DNA from: Angustibacter sp049994355
Lineage (GTDB): Bacteria; Actinomycetota; Actinomycetes; Actinomycetales; Angustibacteraceae
Assembly (NCBI RefSeq): GCF_049994355.1
Contig: NZ_CP188257.1
Location: 620,001 to 684,000 of the forward strand
Length of the DNA: 64,000 bases
Direction of reading: 5' to 3'
Every line of letters starts with the position of its first letter. The first letter of the stretch is position 1. The notes beneath the pieces were generated by a model. The model was not told the DNA's origin and did not search any database. It saw only the letters and a program-made list of their open reading frames with translations. The translations under genes and the position numbers were made by a program. Positions 35,884 to 43,710 of the stretch are shown here, piece by piece.

Positions 35884-36609
35884 TCACGCGGCGTCCCTCA
35901 GGCGGCTGAGTCCGGACAGAGTCACGGCTTCCACGTTGCGGGCCGAGGCGAGGCCCACGTCCTCGCTGCTGTGGTAGCCCCAGGTTGCCCAGACGGCGCG
36001 CACGCCGGGTGCGGCGGACACCGCCAGGACGTTCTCGACGTTGTCGTCGACGAACGTGGACGCCGCGCCACCGGTCAGTGCGGACACCGCAGTGGCCTTG
36101 TCCGCGCAGTCGCCGATGACGGCGCGCACCAGATGACGCAGCTGGAGGTGCTGGAGGATGGTCGTGATCGAGTCGGCGTCCTTGTTCGACACGATGGCCA
36201 CCCACCCGCCGTGCTCGATGAGGTCCTGGACGCCGGGATAGACGGTGTGCAGGGCCAACCACTCGTCGCGGTGGTCACGGCGCCACACCTTGCGCGCCGC
36301 CGTCGCCAGCTGCGCCTGTCGTCGCAGTTCGGACGGACCCGCCGTCACCCGCGCGGCCGTGAACTCGTCACGACAGGTCACTGGCGCTTGCACGACGTTC
36401 GCGACCATGAAGTCCACAAGCGTCCGCGAGTACGGACGGACGCTCGTGAAGCGGTCGATGAACTCGGGCGTCAGATCGGCTACGGCTTGCGACAACGGCG
36501 TCGCCGAGCCCTCTGCCTGACCACCGGCGCGCGTCACGGCAGCGCATTCGATGAGGGCGTCGCAGACCACTCCGTCGAAGTCGAGTATCAGCCGGCCTGG
36601 CGAGCTCAC
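35884..36609 (-). CDS. HAD-superfamily hydrolase
   Basis: A 241-residue HAD phosphatase-type enzyme with motif I LDFDGVVCD, motif II VSNKDAD, motif III Lys in DCADKATAV and motif IV FVDDNVENV. The helical cap between motifs I and II is of the C1 type. It may dephosphorylate a small phosphorylated intermediate. Its GTG overlaps the stop of the frameshifted DJ-1 gene as GTGA, tying it to the operon. Confidence 0.85.
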   Translation of the reverse strand: MSSPGRLILDFDGVVCDALIECAAVTRAGGQAEGSATPLSQAVADLTPEFIDRFTSVRPYSRTLVDFMVANVVQAPVTCRDEFTAARVTAGPSELRRQAQLATAARKVWRRDHRDEWLALHTVYPGVQDLIEHGGWVAIVSNKDADSITTILQHLQLRHLVRAVIGDCADKATAVSALTGGAASTFVDDNVENVLAVSAAPGVRAVWATWGYHSSEDVGLASARNVEAVTLSGLSRLRDAA

Positions 36610-37159
36610 GCGACCTCCATCCGCGAGTTCAGCTGAGCGACCGTGTCGAACACGGCACGCATGAACTTGCCCGCGTACGCGTAGTAGGACGACGTGATGA
36701 TGTGGTGGTCGACCACGACGTCGCCATCCACGACATCGGCACCGGCGTTGACGATGTCGTCACGCAGACCGATGTAGGCGCACGCCTTTCGTCCCTTGAG
36801 CACTCCCGCGCTGACCATGATCCACGGGCCGTGGCAGAGGCCGGCGACGACCTTGCCCGCGCTGTCCATGGCGCGGATGAAGTCGAGCACCGAGCGGTCC
36901 TGGCGGACCCGGTCAGGTGCCTCGTGTCCGCCGGTCAGGATGACGGCGTCGTAGTCCTCGACATCCAAGTCGGTGTAACCGATGAGTGGTCGGGCCGTCT
37001 TGTCCATCGGAAGTGGCACTCCGTACTTGCCCACCGTCGGGGCGGCGTCCTTGGTGGCGATATCGACGTGCCATCCCTCCTCGATGAGCCGGTAGTATGC
37101 GTAGACGACGTCGTGGTCCTGGAACCTTGTCCGGTGATGATGACCGCGTTGTACTTCAT
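36606..37159 (-). pseudogene. DJ-1/PfpI protease-like protein, interrupted by a frameshift
   Basis: The first 10 codons from ATG 37159 (MKYNAVIITG) and the rest (FQDHDVVYAYYRLIEEGW, then VGKYGVPLPMD, LTGGHEAPD and the nucleophile elbow GLCHGPW) form one DJ-1/PfpI protein of about 184 residues but lie in different frames. Frame changes between 37124 and 37135; one added base would restore it. GGGGGG upstream of the ATG shows a real start. It may be a genuine mutation, a programmed shift or a sequencing error. The intact 3' part (36606-37034) could start internally at GTG 37034. Confidence 0.82.
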
Positions 37160-37190
37160 GCTGATCCCCCCTGGTATGGCTGTGGTTGTC

Positions 37191-38018
37191 TCAGTCGACG
37201 AGTCGAACGCCGAGGTAGTAGCTGTCCAGCTGTGGCGCGCGGTCCGGACTGGCGTACCGGCTGAGCACGTGCACGTTGTCGAAGGCCAGGTTCTCGATGC
37301 CGAGCGGAACGAGCAGCTCGGCCAGGCCGAGACCGCGGTAGTACAGGTCCATCCCGGCGATGACGTCGAACTGGTATCGGCCGCACGGTGAGCCACTGCG
37401 CATGAACGCGTACGGCAGGTAGGGCAGTCGGCGCATCCGCGTCGGCCCCACCTGCGACCCGGACTCGTACCCGAGCCGCGCGCGGGCGTACCCGTCGCGA
37501 AGGCGCAGCAAGTCGTACTTGTTGCGGGGCGCCTCCACCTCGATGAGGTCGAGCCGGTCGGTGGCAGAGGCGTTGCGGGTGCTGTGGAACGAGCCCTTCG
37601 CGATCCGCACTACATCCCCGGTCCGAACAGGAAACTCATCTGTCAATGTCGACAGGACACCCTCACCAGCCAGGCAGACCAGGTAGGTCAGCTTCCGCGG
37701 ATGGTTGTGCATCGAGGTGGTATGCCCGACGTCCACCTGGAGCTGCCATACATCGAGGAAGTCGTCGACGTACGCGCGGTACTCCAAGCCCCAGGGCTTG
37801 GGCACGATGTCGTCGAGGTGGACATCGACGCCGGGCTGCTCGTTCCCCGTCCTGGCGCCGGCTCTCAACAGGGAACGCATCGCCTCGACGTCGGCGTGCG
37901 AGATATCGACACGGATCTCACGCGACAGGCCCGCGTCCGACCCGTGATGGATCGTCAGATCCACCGCTCGTGCATGCTCTCTGCGGCTCGTCAGGTCCGC
38001 TGTCGTGGTACTAGCCAT
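37191..38018 (-). CDS. cupin-domain protein, first gene of the GBL-linked operon
   Basis: A 275-residue protein with a cupin fold in the middle. The metal-ligand pattern is His-x-His in HNHPRKLTYLV, then GDVVRIAKGSFHSTRN with a further His. The N-terminal 70 residues and the C-terminal 100 residues (YQFDVIAGMDLYYRGLGLAE) are outside the cupin core. It resembles sugar-isomerase-like or dioxygenase-like cupins; reaction unknown. GGGGGG lies 5 nt before the ATG, and the autoregulator-like palindrome lies 55 bp upstream. It heads the operon that ends with the ferritin-like gene. Confidence 0.8.
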   Translation of the reverse strand: MASTTTADLTSRREHARAVDLTIHHGSDAGLSREIRVDISHADVEAMRSLLRAGARTGNEQPGVDVHLDDIVPKPWGLEYRAYVDDFLDVWQLQVDVGHTTSMHNHPRKLTYLVCLAGEGVLSTLTDEFPVRTGDVVRIAKGSFHSTRNASATDRLDLIEVEAPRNKYDLLRLRDGYARARLGYESGSQVGPTRMRRLPYLPYAFMRSGSPCGRYQFDVIAGMDLYYRGLGLAELLVPLGIENLAFDNVHVLSRYASPDRAPQLDSYYLGVRLVD

Positions 38019-38072
38019 CTGGTCCCCCCAGGTGAATGTCTGCGAGCGACCCCCCGCTCACGACATCCAGGA

Positions 38073-38096
38073 AAACATACCGTACGGTCGGTTTGT
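38073..38096. promoter_or_regulatory. ARE-like palindrome (ScbR/ArpA-type operator) in operon promoter
   Basis: AAACATACCGT followed by ACGGTCGGTTT forms a 22-bp palindrome with 9 of 11 matched pairs. The right half with its next two bases, GGTCGGTTTGT (38086-38096), fits the published ArpA half-site GG(T/C)CGGT(A/T)(T/C)G(T/G) at every position. On the minus strand a TTGACA hexamer (38094-38099) abuts and overlaps it, so a bound receptor would block the cupin operon promoter. It is about 160 bp from the AfsA-family gene start. Confidence 0.72.
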
Positions 38097-38252
38097 CAAG
38101 GAATTCCTATGCCCAGCACTGGACTCCAGCTCAAGTCCTTGGTTGCGTGTGTTGTCGATGCGGTGCCAGACTTGAGCGTCGGGATGAGCCGGGGCGGGGG
38201 CTGGGCTCACCGCCTGTGTTGGCTGACCTGACACGACCCGGGGGGGTGCGGC

Positions 38253-39164
38253 ATGTCTGTTGTCGGCGACGCTGTCCGGCTTGCCGGTGGCCCGGCTCAG
38301 CAGGCGATTCCGCGGCGTCTGGTGCACCGCAGCAGCATCGCCGAGGTGTTCGTCACCGGGGTCGAGGTGGTGGGCGGAAACGTGCGTGTGGGCGCCCAGT
38401 GGCCCCGGGCGAACCGGTTCCACCTCGAGGCGGACGGATTGCGCTATGACCCGCTTCTCGCGGTGGAGACGTTTCGGCAGGCGGTGATCGCCGCGGGCCA
38501 CGTGGTCGACGCGGTGTGCGCCGAGGACCGGTTCGTGATGGTCAGGACGCGCCTCGCGTTCTCAGCGACGGGGTGGACGGTGGGGGCAGAGCCCGGCTGC
38601 GCTGTGCTGGAGCTCGCGCGGTCCGGGGATTCAGGTCGCCGCAGCACCGCAGAGGTTCGGATCAGCTGTGAGGGTGCGGAGGTCGTGATGGGGATGGCCG
38701 AGGTAGTGGTGCTGGAGGCGGCGGACTACGCGCGGCTGCGCGGGTCTCGGCCACGTGTGATCACTGCGCCCGTCCCGATGCCGGCATCGCAGGTGGCGGC
38801 CGAACGCGTCGGGCGCCACTTCGACCAAGACGTGCTGGTCGACCAGGATCCCCGTCCGAGCGGCGGCTGCGCCCTGCGTGTGGATCCGACGCATCCTGTT
38901 CACTTCGACCATCCGCAGGACCACGTGCCCGGCATGCTGCTGATCGACGCGGCACGGCAGGTCGCCCTGTTGATGCAGCCGCAGCATCGGATGAGTGGGC
39001 TCGAGGTCCAGTTCACGCGGTTCGTCGAGCTGGGCCAGACCTGTCACATCGTCGCGTCCCTGGTGACCAGTCCTGCTGGCCGTGCCGCGACGGTCGTGCA
39101 GTCGGACTTCAATCAGGGCGGGCAGTCGCGGGCTCGGATCCGGGTGCGGGTCGAGCCGTGCTGA
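38253..39164 (+). CDS. AfsA/ScbA-family gamma-butyrolactone synthase
   Basis: A 303-residue protein with the two AfsA repeats. The first (about 22-150) opens LVHRSSIAEVFVTGVE, QWPRANRF, YDPLLAVETFRQA. The second (about 185-300) has VGRHFDQDVLVDQDP and DHVPGMLLIDAARQ. AfsA enzymes condense a beta-ketoacyl thioester with dihydroxyacetone phosphate to begin butyrolactone autoregulator synthesis. Length matches AfsA/ScbA. A G-rich site precedes the ATG. It overlaps the following reductase by 7 bp and a ScbR-type receptor is adjacent, so it most likely makes the signal that this receptor senses. Confidence 0.9.
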   Translation: MSVVGDAVRLAGGPAQQAIPRRLVHRSSIAEVFVTGVEVVGGNVRVGAQWPRANRFHLEADGLRYDPLLAVETFRQAVIAAGHVVDAVCAEDRFVMVRTRLAFSATGWTVGAEPGCAVLELARSGDSGRRSTAEVRISCEGAEVVMGMAEVVVLEAADYARLRGSRPRVITAPVPMPASQVAAERVGRHFDQDVLVDQDPRPSGGCALRVDPTHPVHFDHPQDHVPGMLLIDAARQVALLMQPQHRMSGLEVQFTRFVELGQTCHIVASLVTSPAGRAATVVQSDFNQGGQSRARIRVRVEPC

Positions 39165-40069
39165 CGGTCTTGGTGGTGGGGGCCAGTGGGTTCGTCGGAT
39201 CCGCGGTGGTCCGCGCGGCCGCCGGGCGCCCGGATCTGCGTGTGCGCACGATGTCGCGGACGGTGCTGCCCGGCGACCACGTGTGCGGCGACATCATCGA
39301 GGCGAGCGATACGAGGGCTGCCCTGGTCGGGGTCGACCTGGTCGTGCACTGTGCCCACGCGTCACCTGGCGATCCGGCGGCGATGACGACAAGTGAGCTG
39401 GGTACCCAGACTCTGTGCAGGGCGGCGGGTCGGCAGGGTGCCCGAGTGGTCCTGGCCAGTACGACTGCGGTCTACGGCAACGGACCGCATCGAAATCTAC
39501 GCGAGGAGAGGGCACCGGTTCGACCGGTCTCACCGCTCAGTCGAGCGCGCGCTGCAGCCGAGGAGGTGGTGCGGTCCTACCGGGGTCTCGTTGTCCGTGC
39601 GCCGCTCACCTTCGGCCACGGCGATCGGTGGTTGATCCCGACGGCGATATCGGTTCAGCGCGCGCTGGGTTGGATCGACGCGGGCAGGTCACGGCACACC
39701 GTGATCCACGTGGACGACCTCGCCGGCGGGCTGTTGGCGCTGGCCCGGTCCGGTGGGGCCGGCGCGACCTACCATCTGGGAAATCCGAACCCGGTCTCGG
39801 TGCGCACGCTGCTCGAGGCCGTCGCCAGCTCGCTGGACATCGGGCTGAACCCTCGCGATATCAGCCGGGCGCAGGCCGAGCAGGTTCTTGGTCCCCGTCT
39901 GGTCAGCCTGCTCGCGGACGAGCACACCTACGACAGCTCAGCCGCCTGGGCGAAGATCCCGACCGGCCCGCGCCACGATCCCACCCGGCCTACCCAGGAC
40001 GAGGTGGCCTGGTACCAACGCGTTCTGGCGGAACCCGCGGCCCTCGCACGACCCGGCGCGGCGGAGTGA
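39158..40069 (+). CDS. NAD-dependent epimerase/reductase, GBL pathway candidate
   Basis: A 303-residue extended-SDR protein. The nucleotide loop GASGFVG is at 8-14, and ASTTAVYGNG supplies the Ser/Thr and strand of the active site. Where the YxxxK catalytic pair is expected the sequence reads SPLSRARAAAE, without Tyr or Lys, so the chemistry may differ or the protein may be a binding or accessory reductase. GTG start overlaps the AfsA-family stop, so the two are co-translated; GBL synthesis needs reductases, which fits. Its 3' end overlaps the convergent receptor gene by 80 bp. Confidence 0.82.
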   Translation: MLTVLVVGASGFVGSAVVRAAAGRPDLRVRTMSRTVLPGDHVCGDIIEASDTRAALVGVDLVVHCAHASPGDPAAMTTSELGTQTLCRAAGRQGARVVLASTTAVYGNGPHRNLREERAPVRPVSPLSRARAAAEEVVRSYRGLVVRAPLTFGHGDRWLIPTAISVQRALGWIDAGRSRHTVIHVDDLAGGLLALARSGGAGATYHLGNPNPVSVRTLLEAVASSLDIGLNPRDISRAQAEQVLGPRLVSLLADEHTYDSSAAWAKIPTGPRHDPTRPTQDEVAWYQRVLAEPAALARPGAAE

Positions 40070-40664
40070 GCCGCAGCGTCTCCAGGTGTTCGGCGGTCAG
40101 GACCGAGGGGAGCACCAGACGCCAGAACAGATACAGCCGCTTCTCAAGGTCCTGGCGGTCCGTGAGGGCCTCGGACGTCAGCTGAATCCCGGTGATCGAG
40201 GCGGTCAGGCACTCCGCGACGGCCCCCAGACCACGGCCCTGCCGCAAGTGCCCTTGGGCTCTGGCGCTCCGCAGCAGTCGATGGACCGCGTCGGCCCACA
40301 CCCGGTAGGCCTGCGCCGTACGCCCGTCGAACGTCCCCGTCTGAACGGTGAGCCGGATGCTCGCCCGCAGCATGACGTCCTCGCGCAGTCCGGCAGCGAA
40401 CGCGTACGAGCCGTCAACGATCACCTGCACCGGACTGCCGGTGCCCTCGCCCACGTCCGCCAACCACGACCCCTGCTCGGCGATGATCGCATCGGCGACC
40501 GCCTCCTTGGACGGGAAGTGGAAGTACAGGGCACCCCTCGTGCAACCCGCCGTCGCGACCACGTCGCTGATCGTGGCGGCGTCATACCCCATCTCGTCGA
40601 AAACGCGGGCTGCGGCCTCGAGGATGCCCTGCCGGGTCGCCTGAGCGCGAGGATGCTGAGCCAC
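39990..40664 (-). CDS. ScbR/ArpA-type gamma-butyrolactone receptor (TetR family)
   Basis: A 224-residue TetR-family protein of the autoregulator-receptor group. The DNA-binding domain reads RQGILEAAARVFDEMGYDA, TISDVVATAGCTRGALYFHF, PSKEAVADAI, very close to ArpA/ScbR. GTG 40664 (AGAGG 4 nt upstream) aligns the start with ArpA; ATG 40679 is an alternative. Receptors of this type bind ARE palindromes and release them on binding butyrolactone. The C-terminal 25 residues are a Pro/Arg-rich extension lying in the overlap with the reductase gene. Confidence 0.88.
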   Translation of the reverse strand: MAQHPRAQATRQGILEAAARVFDEMGYDAATISDVVATAGCTRGALYFHFPSKEAVADAIIAEQGSWLADVGEGTGSPVQVIVDGSYAFAAGLREDVMLRASIRLTVQTGTFDGRTAQAYRVWADAVHRLLRSARAQGHLRQGRGLGAVAECLTASITGIQLTSEALTDRQDLEKRLYLFWRLVLPSVLTAEHLETLRLTPPRRVVRGPRVPPERVGTRPPRPG

Positions 40665-40788
40665 AGAACCTCTTGTCATAAAACGCCCGCCACCAGACGG
40701 GAGAACGGGGTGCGATCCTAGCAACCTGCACGGGTCAGGCAGCGGAAGTCGGTTTGCAGACGTCGGGGGAAAGACACACGGCGTCCGC

Positions 40789-42981
40789 TCACAGCAGGAG
40801 CCGGGACTCTCGCCACGTGGCGAGCGCGTCCGCCGTCATCGGCGCGGAGAACCTGTACCCCTGCAACAGCTCGGCGCCCATGTAGGTCAGCGCGGCGGCC
40901 GTCGCGTCGTCCTCGACGCCCTCGGCGACGACGCGCAGGCCGAGGCGGTTCGCCAGCTGGATGGTGCTCTCGACGATGTGGTGCGTGCGGTCGTCGGTGA
41001 GCATCCGGCTGACGAAGGACCGGTCGAGCTTGAGCTCGGTGACCGGCAGCCTCTGCAGCCAGGTCAGTCCCGAGTACCCCGTGCCGAAGTCGTCGATGGA
41101 CACCTCGACGCCGTGGTCGGCGAGGTCGTGGATCCGGCTGGCCGCGATGGTGGGGTCGTGGATGAGGAGCTCCTCGGTCAGCTCCACGGTGATCAGCGCC
41201 GGGTCGAGCTGGTGGTCCTCGATGGCGGTGAACAGCGCCAGCATCCACTGACCGCTGAGCAACTCGGGCGGGTCGACGTTCATCGAGACCCGCAAGGGGG
41301 TGCCTCGGGCAACCCAGTCCGCGGCCTGGGCCATCGCGAGCCGGATCATCTCCAGGCTGAGCGGCAGCATGAGGCCGGCGGAGCGGGCTACCGGGAGAAA
41401 CTGGTCCGGCGTCAGCAGGCCGCGCGTGGGGTGCTGCCACCGCGCGAGCACCTCGATGGCTTCCAGCGTCCCGTCACTTGCGCGCACCTGTGGCTGATAA
41501 AACGCGCGGAGCTGACCGCTGCCCAGCCCGTTGCGCAGGTCGTCGATCAGGTGGCGGTTCTCGGTCGAGAACAAGTCCGTTCTCGAGTCGTACCACCGAT
41601 AGCCCCTGCCCTCGGACCTCGCCCGGTACATGGCGACGTCCGCGCGGCGGAGCAGTTCGGTGCCGTGGCAGGTCGTCCCGTCGGTACGGGTGATGCCCAC
41701 GGCCATGGTCACGATCAGCGTGCGTTCGCCGATCTGCATTGGTTGGTGCATGGCGAGGAGCAGCTGCTCGACTCGCGCCATGATCAAGTCCTCGGGAACG
41801 TCGCGGTAGACGATCGCGAACTCGTCGCCGCCGACGCGGGCCAGTACCTCGGCGTCCCCGACGATGTCCTGAAAACGGCGGCCGATCTGTTCCAGCACGC
41901 GGTCGCCGACCTGGTGGCCGAGGGAGTCGTTCACGGCCTTGAAGCCGTTGAGGTCCGCAAGCACCACGGTCCGGGATTCGCCGTCGCTGCTGTCGAGAAC
42001 CTCCATGACCGCTCGCCGGTTGCGCAGGTCCGTCAGGTCGTCCTCGCGCGAGAGTATGTGGGCTGCTGCTCCGCGCCGGGCGTCCCGCAGACTGATGAGC
42101 AGCAGTCCGAGCAGCAGCAGGATGGTCGCGGCTGCGGCGATGTGGGTCGGCCAGGTCGAGGGAGCAGGGTCGAAGATCAGAACGAGCAGCGCGATCAAAC
42201 CGGATGCGACCGGGACGACCGACCCGATGCTCTGCCGCGTGGTCGACGTGCTGCGGTGCACGCAGACGGCATCGACGAGCATGGCCAGGGCGACGGCCCA
42301 GAACAGGTCTTGGACAGTGCTGAACGAGTACCCGCCGCTGCCGGGACTCAGCGGCAAAGAGATGTCGACGGCCGCCAGGGTGATGAAGCCGCCGAGGAGC
42401 AGGAGGCTACGTCGGTCACGAGCCCGGGATCTGGTAGCCAGCTGGGTGAGCAGGATGGTGAGCAGAGCCAAGTCTGCAACGGGGTAGATCAGGGCCACGA
42501 GCAGATCGGTGCCCCGCAGGTCTAGGCGTCCCGAGAAAGGGCTGACCACGGCGAACAGGGCTCCCGACAGGATTCCGCCGGCGACCACTCCGGTCTCGAG
42601 GACCGTGCGCGGGTCGCGGATCCGGCGTCCGTTGGTGTCCATGACGAGGAAGCCGGTGAAGCACACGTAGGCACTGGCGAACAGACCCTCTGCGGGGGAG
42701 GGGAACCTCAGGTCGGTCGCGGTCGCGAGGACCAGGCTGCCGAGCCCGAACAACACCATGCCCGCCGTCAGGCTCAGCGCCGGTGCGCGCTTGCCCGGCG
42801 CTGCAGAGTGCGTCGCGCAGGCGGCCCTTATCGAGACTGCGAGGAAGAACGCCGCGATGGCTGCCGGACGGGCGAAGGGCAGCGTCGACGCGAGGCCGGA
42901 CGCGGCAGCGACGGCAACCGCGGCGACCCACGGGGCCCACCTGACCACCTGATCGAACGCGCGCCTGCGCTGCCTGCGCAT
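40789..42981 (-). CDS. membrane GGDEF-EAL protein (c-di-GMP turnover)
   Basis: A 730-residue protein with an N-terminal membrane module (about nine hydrophobic helices, residues 15-300), a GGDEF domain (GGDEF intact at 384-388) and an EAL domain. The EAL signature reads EVLARW (510-515), while the later DDFGTGYSGL and EGVE sites are intact, so both cyclase and phosphodiesterase activity remain possible. The ATG follows directly on the stop of the LuxI/GNAT-like gene (TAGATG), which implies coupling to that gene and the SpeD-like gene before it. Confidence 0.92.
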   Translation of the reverse strand: MRRQRRRAFDQVVRWAPWVAAVAVAAASGLASTLPFARPAAIAAFFLAVSIRAACATHSAAPGKRAPALSLTAGMVLFGLGSLVLATATDLRFPSPAEGLFASAYVCFTGFLVMDTNGRRIRDPRTVLETGVVAGGILSGALFAVVSPFSGRLDLRGTDLLVALIYPVADLALLTILLTQLATRSRARDRRSLLLLGGFITLAAVDISLPLSPGSGGYSFSTVQDLFWAVALAMLVDAVCVHRSTSTTRQSIGSVVPVASGLIALLVLIFDPAPSTWPTHIAAAATILLLLGLLLISLRDARRGAAAHILSREDDLTDLRNRRAVMEVLDSSDGESRTVVLADLNGFKAVNDSLGHQVGDRVLEQIGRRFQDIVGDAEVLARVGGDEFAIVYRDVPEDLIMARVEQLLLAMHQPMQIGERTLIVTMAVGITRTDGTTCHGTELLRRADVAMYRARSEGRGYRWYDSRTDLFSTENRHLIDDLRNGLGSGQLRAFYQPQVRASDGTLEAIEVLARWQHPTRGLLTPDQFLPVARSAGLMLPLSLEMIRLAMAQAADWVARGTPLRVSMNVDPPELLSGQWMLALFTAIEDHQLDPALITVELTEELLIHDPTIAASRIHDLADHGVEVSIDDFGTGYSGLTWLQRLPVTELKLDRSFVSRMLTDDRTHHIVESTIQLANRLGLRVVAEGVEDDATAAALTYMGAELLQGYRFSAPMTADALATWRESRLLL

Positions 42982-43710
42982 CTAGACCCGCCCCGAGCGA
43001 GGCGTTGGCCAGTGGTCGGCGCGGTAGATCCCCGGCCGGGTCCAGCACTCGTCCAGACCGGGGATGCGCGTGCCGTGAAAGGCCTGCGCATGCACTTCCG
43101 TGAACCGGTCCGCGTGCTCGGCGTGCAGCTCTGCGACGTGACGGTAGACCGGGACGCTCGCCGGCGACCCGAGGTACGGGGCGGCCAACGCGCCGGGCAG
43201 GTCGTGCATCCGGAGCCCGAGGCCGGCCAGCGATCGGCGCGCGCGGGTGTCCAGGATCGCCACGAAACTCGTCACACCGTTGTCGCGAAACGCTCCGAAC
43301 ATCACGCTCATCAAGGCGATCGTGATCCGACGACCCGGCCCCACGGTGTCCGAGTCGACGCCGAACGTCGCGACGTCCCAGGTGTGCTCCGCAGCCAGGC
43401 CGGCAGCCAGCCGGGTCCGTGCGACGGGCAGGCACCAGGGCTGACCGGCAGCGTCGCGCAGCGACTTCAGGCCCCGTTGGCTCGGCCGCAGGAGGCGGAC
43501 CGCGGCCACGGCGGTGCCGTCGCCGAGGAGCACCGCGCCGAACTCGCAGCCGTGCTCGTAGCGGCCGTACGCATCGGCCAGGTCCCGCCTCGTGTTGCCG
43601 TAGTGCCGACTGAACACGCGCAGCTCACAGGCCCGGGCAGCCGTCAGATCCGCACCGCGACAAGGGAAGCTGGTACGCAGAGCGGGCTGAGCCGGACTGT
43701 CAGAAGCCAT
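42982..43710 (-). CDS. autoinducer-synthase (LuxI)/GNAT-fold protein
   Basis: A 242-residue protein with the order of elements seen in LuxI-type acyl-homoserine-lactone synthases and related GNAT enzymes: ELRVFSRHYG, the strand GDGTAVAAVRLLRP (Arg72 at the place of a conserved LuxI Arg), TWDVATFGVDSD where LuxI has WExSRFxV, then an acceptor helix and LGLRMHDLPG. The Glu and Arg of ExSR are replaced (Asp, Thr), so it is not a canonical LuxI. It overlaps the SpeD-like gene and abuts the GGDEF-EAL gene. An acyltransfer role using an S-adenosylmethionine-derived substrate is a hypothesis. Confidence 0.65.
   Translation of the reverse strand: MASDSPAQPALRTSFPCRGADLTAARACELRVFSRHYGNTRRDLADAYGRYEHGCEFGAVLLGDGTAVAAVRLLRPSQRGLKSLRDAAGQPWCLPVARTRLAAGLAAEHTWDVATFGVDSDTVGPGRRITIALMSVMFGAFRDNGVTSFVAILDTRARRSLAGLGLRMHDLPGALAAPYLGSPASVPVYRHVAELHAEHADRFTEVHAQAFHGTRIPGLDECWTRPGIYRADHWPTPRSGRV

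Noticed and set aside
42982..43710. A canonical LuxI acyl-homoserine-lactone synthase
   Set aside because: The WExSRF signature is not kept (WDVATF), so only the fold-level assignment is defensible.
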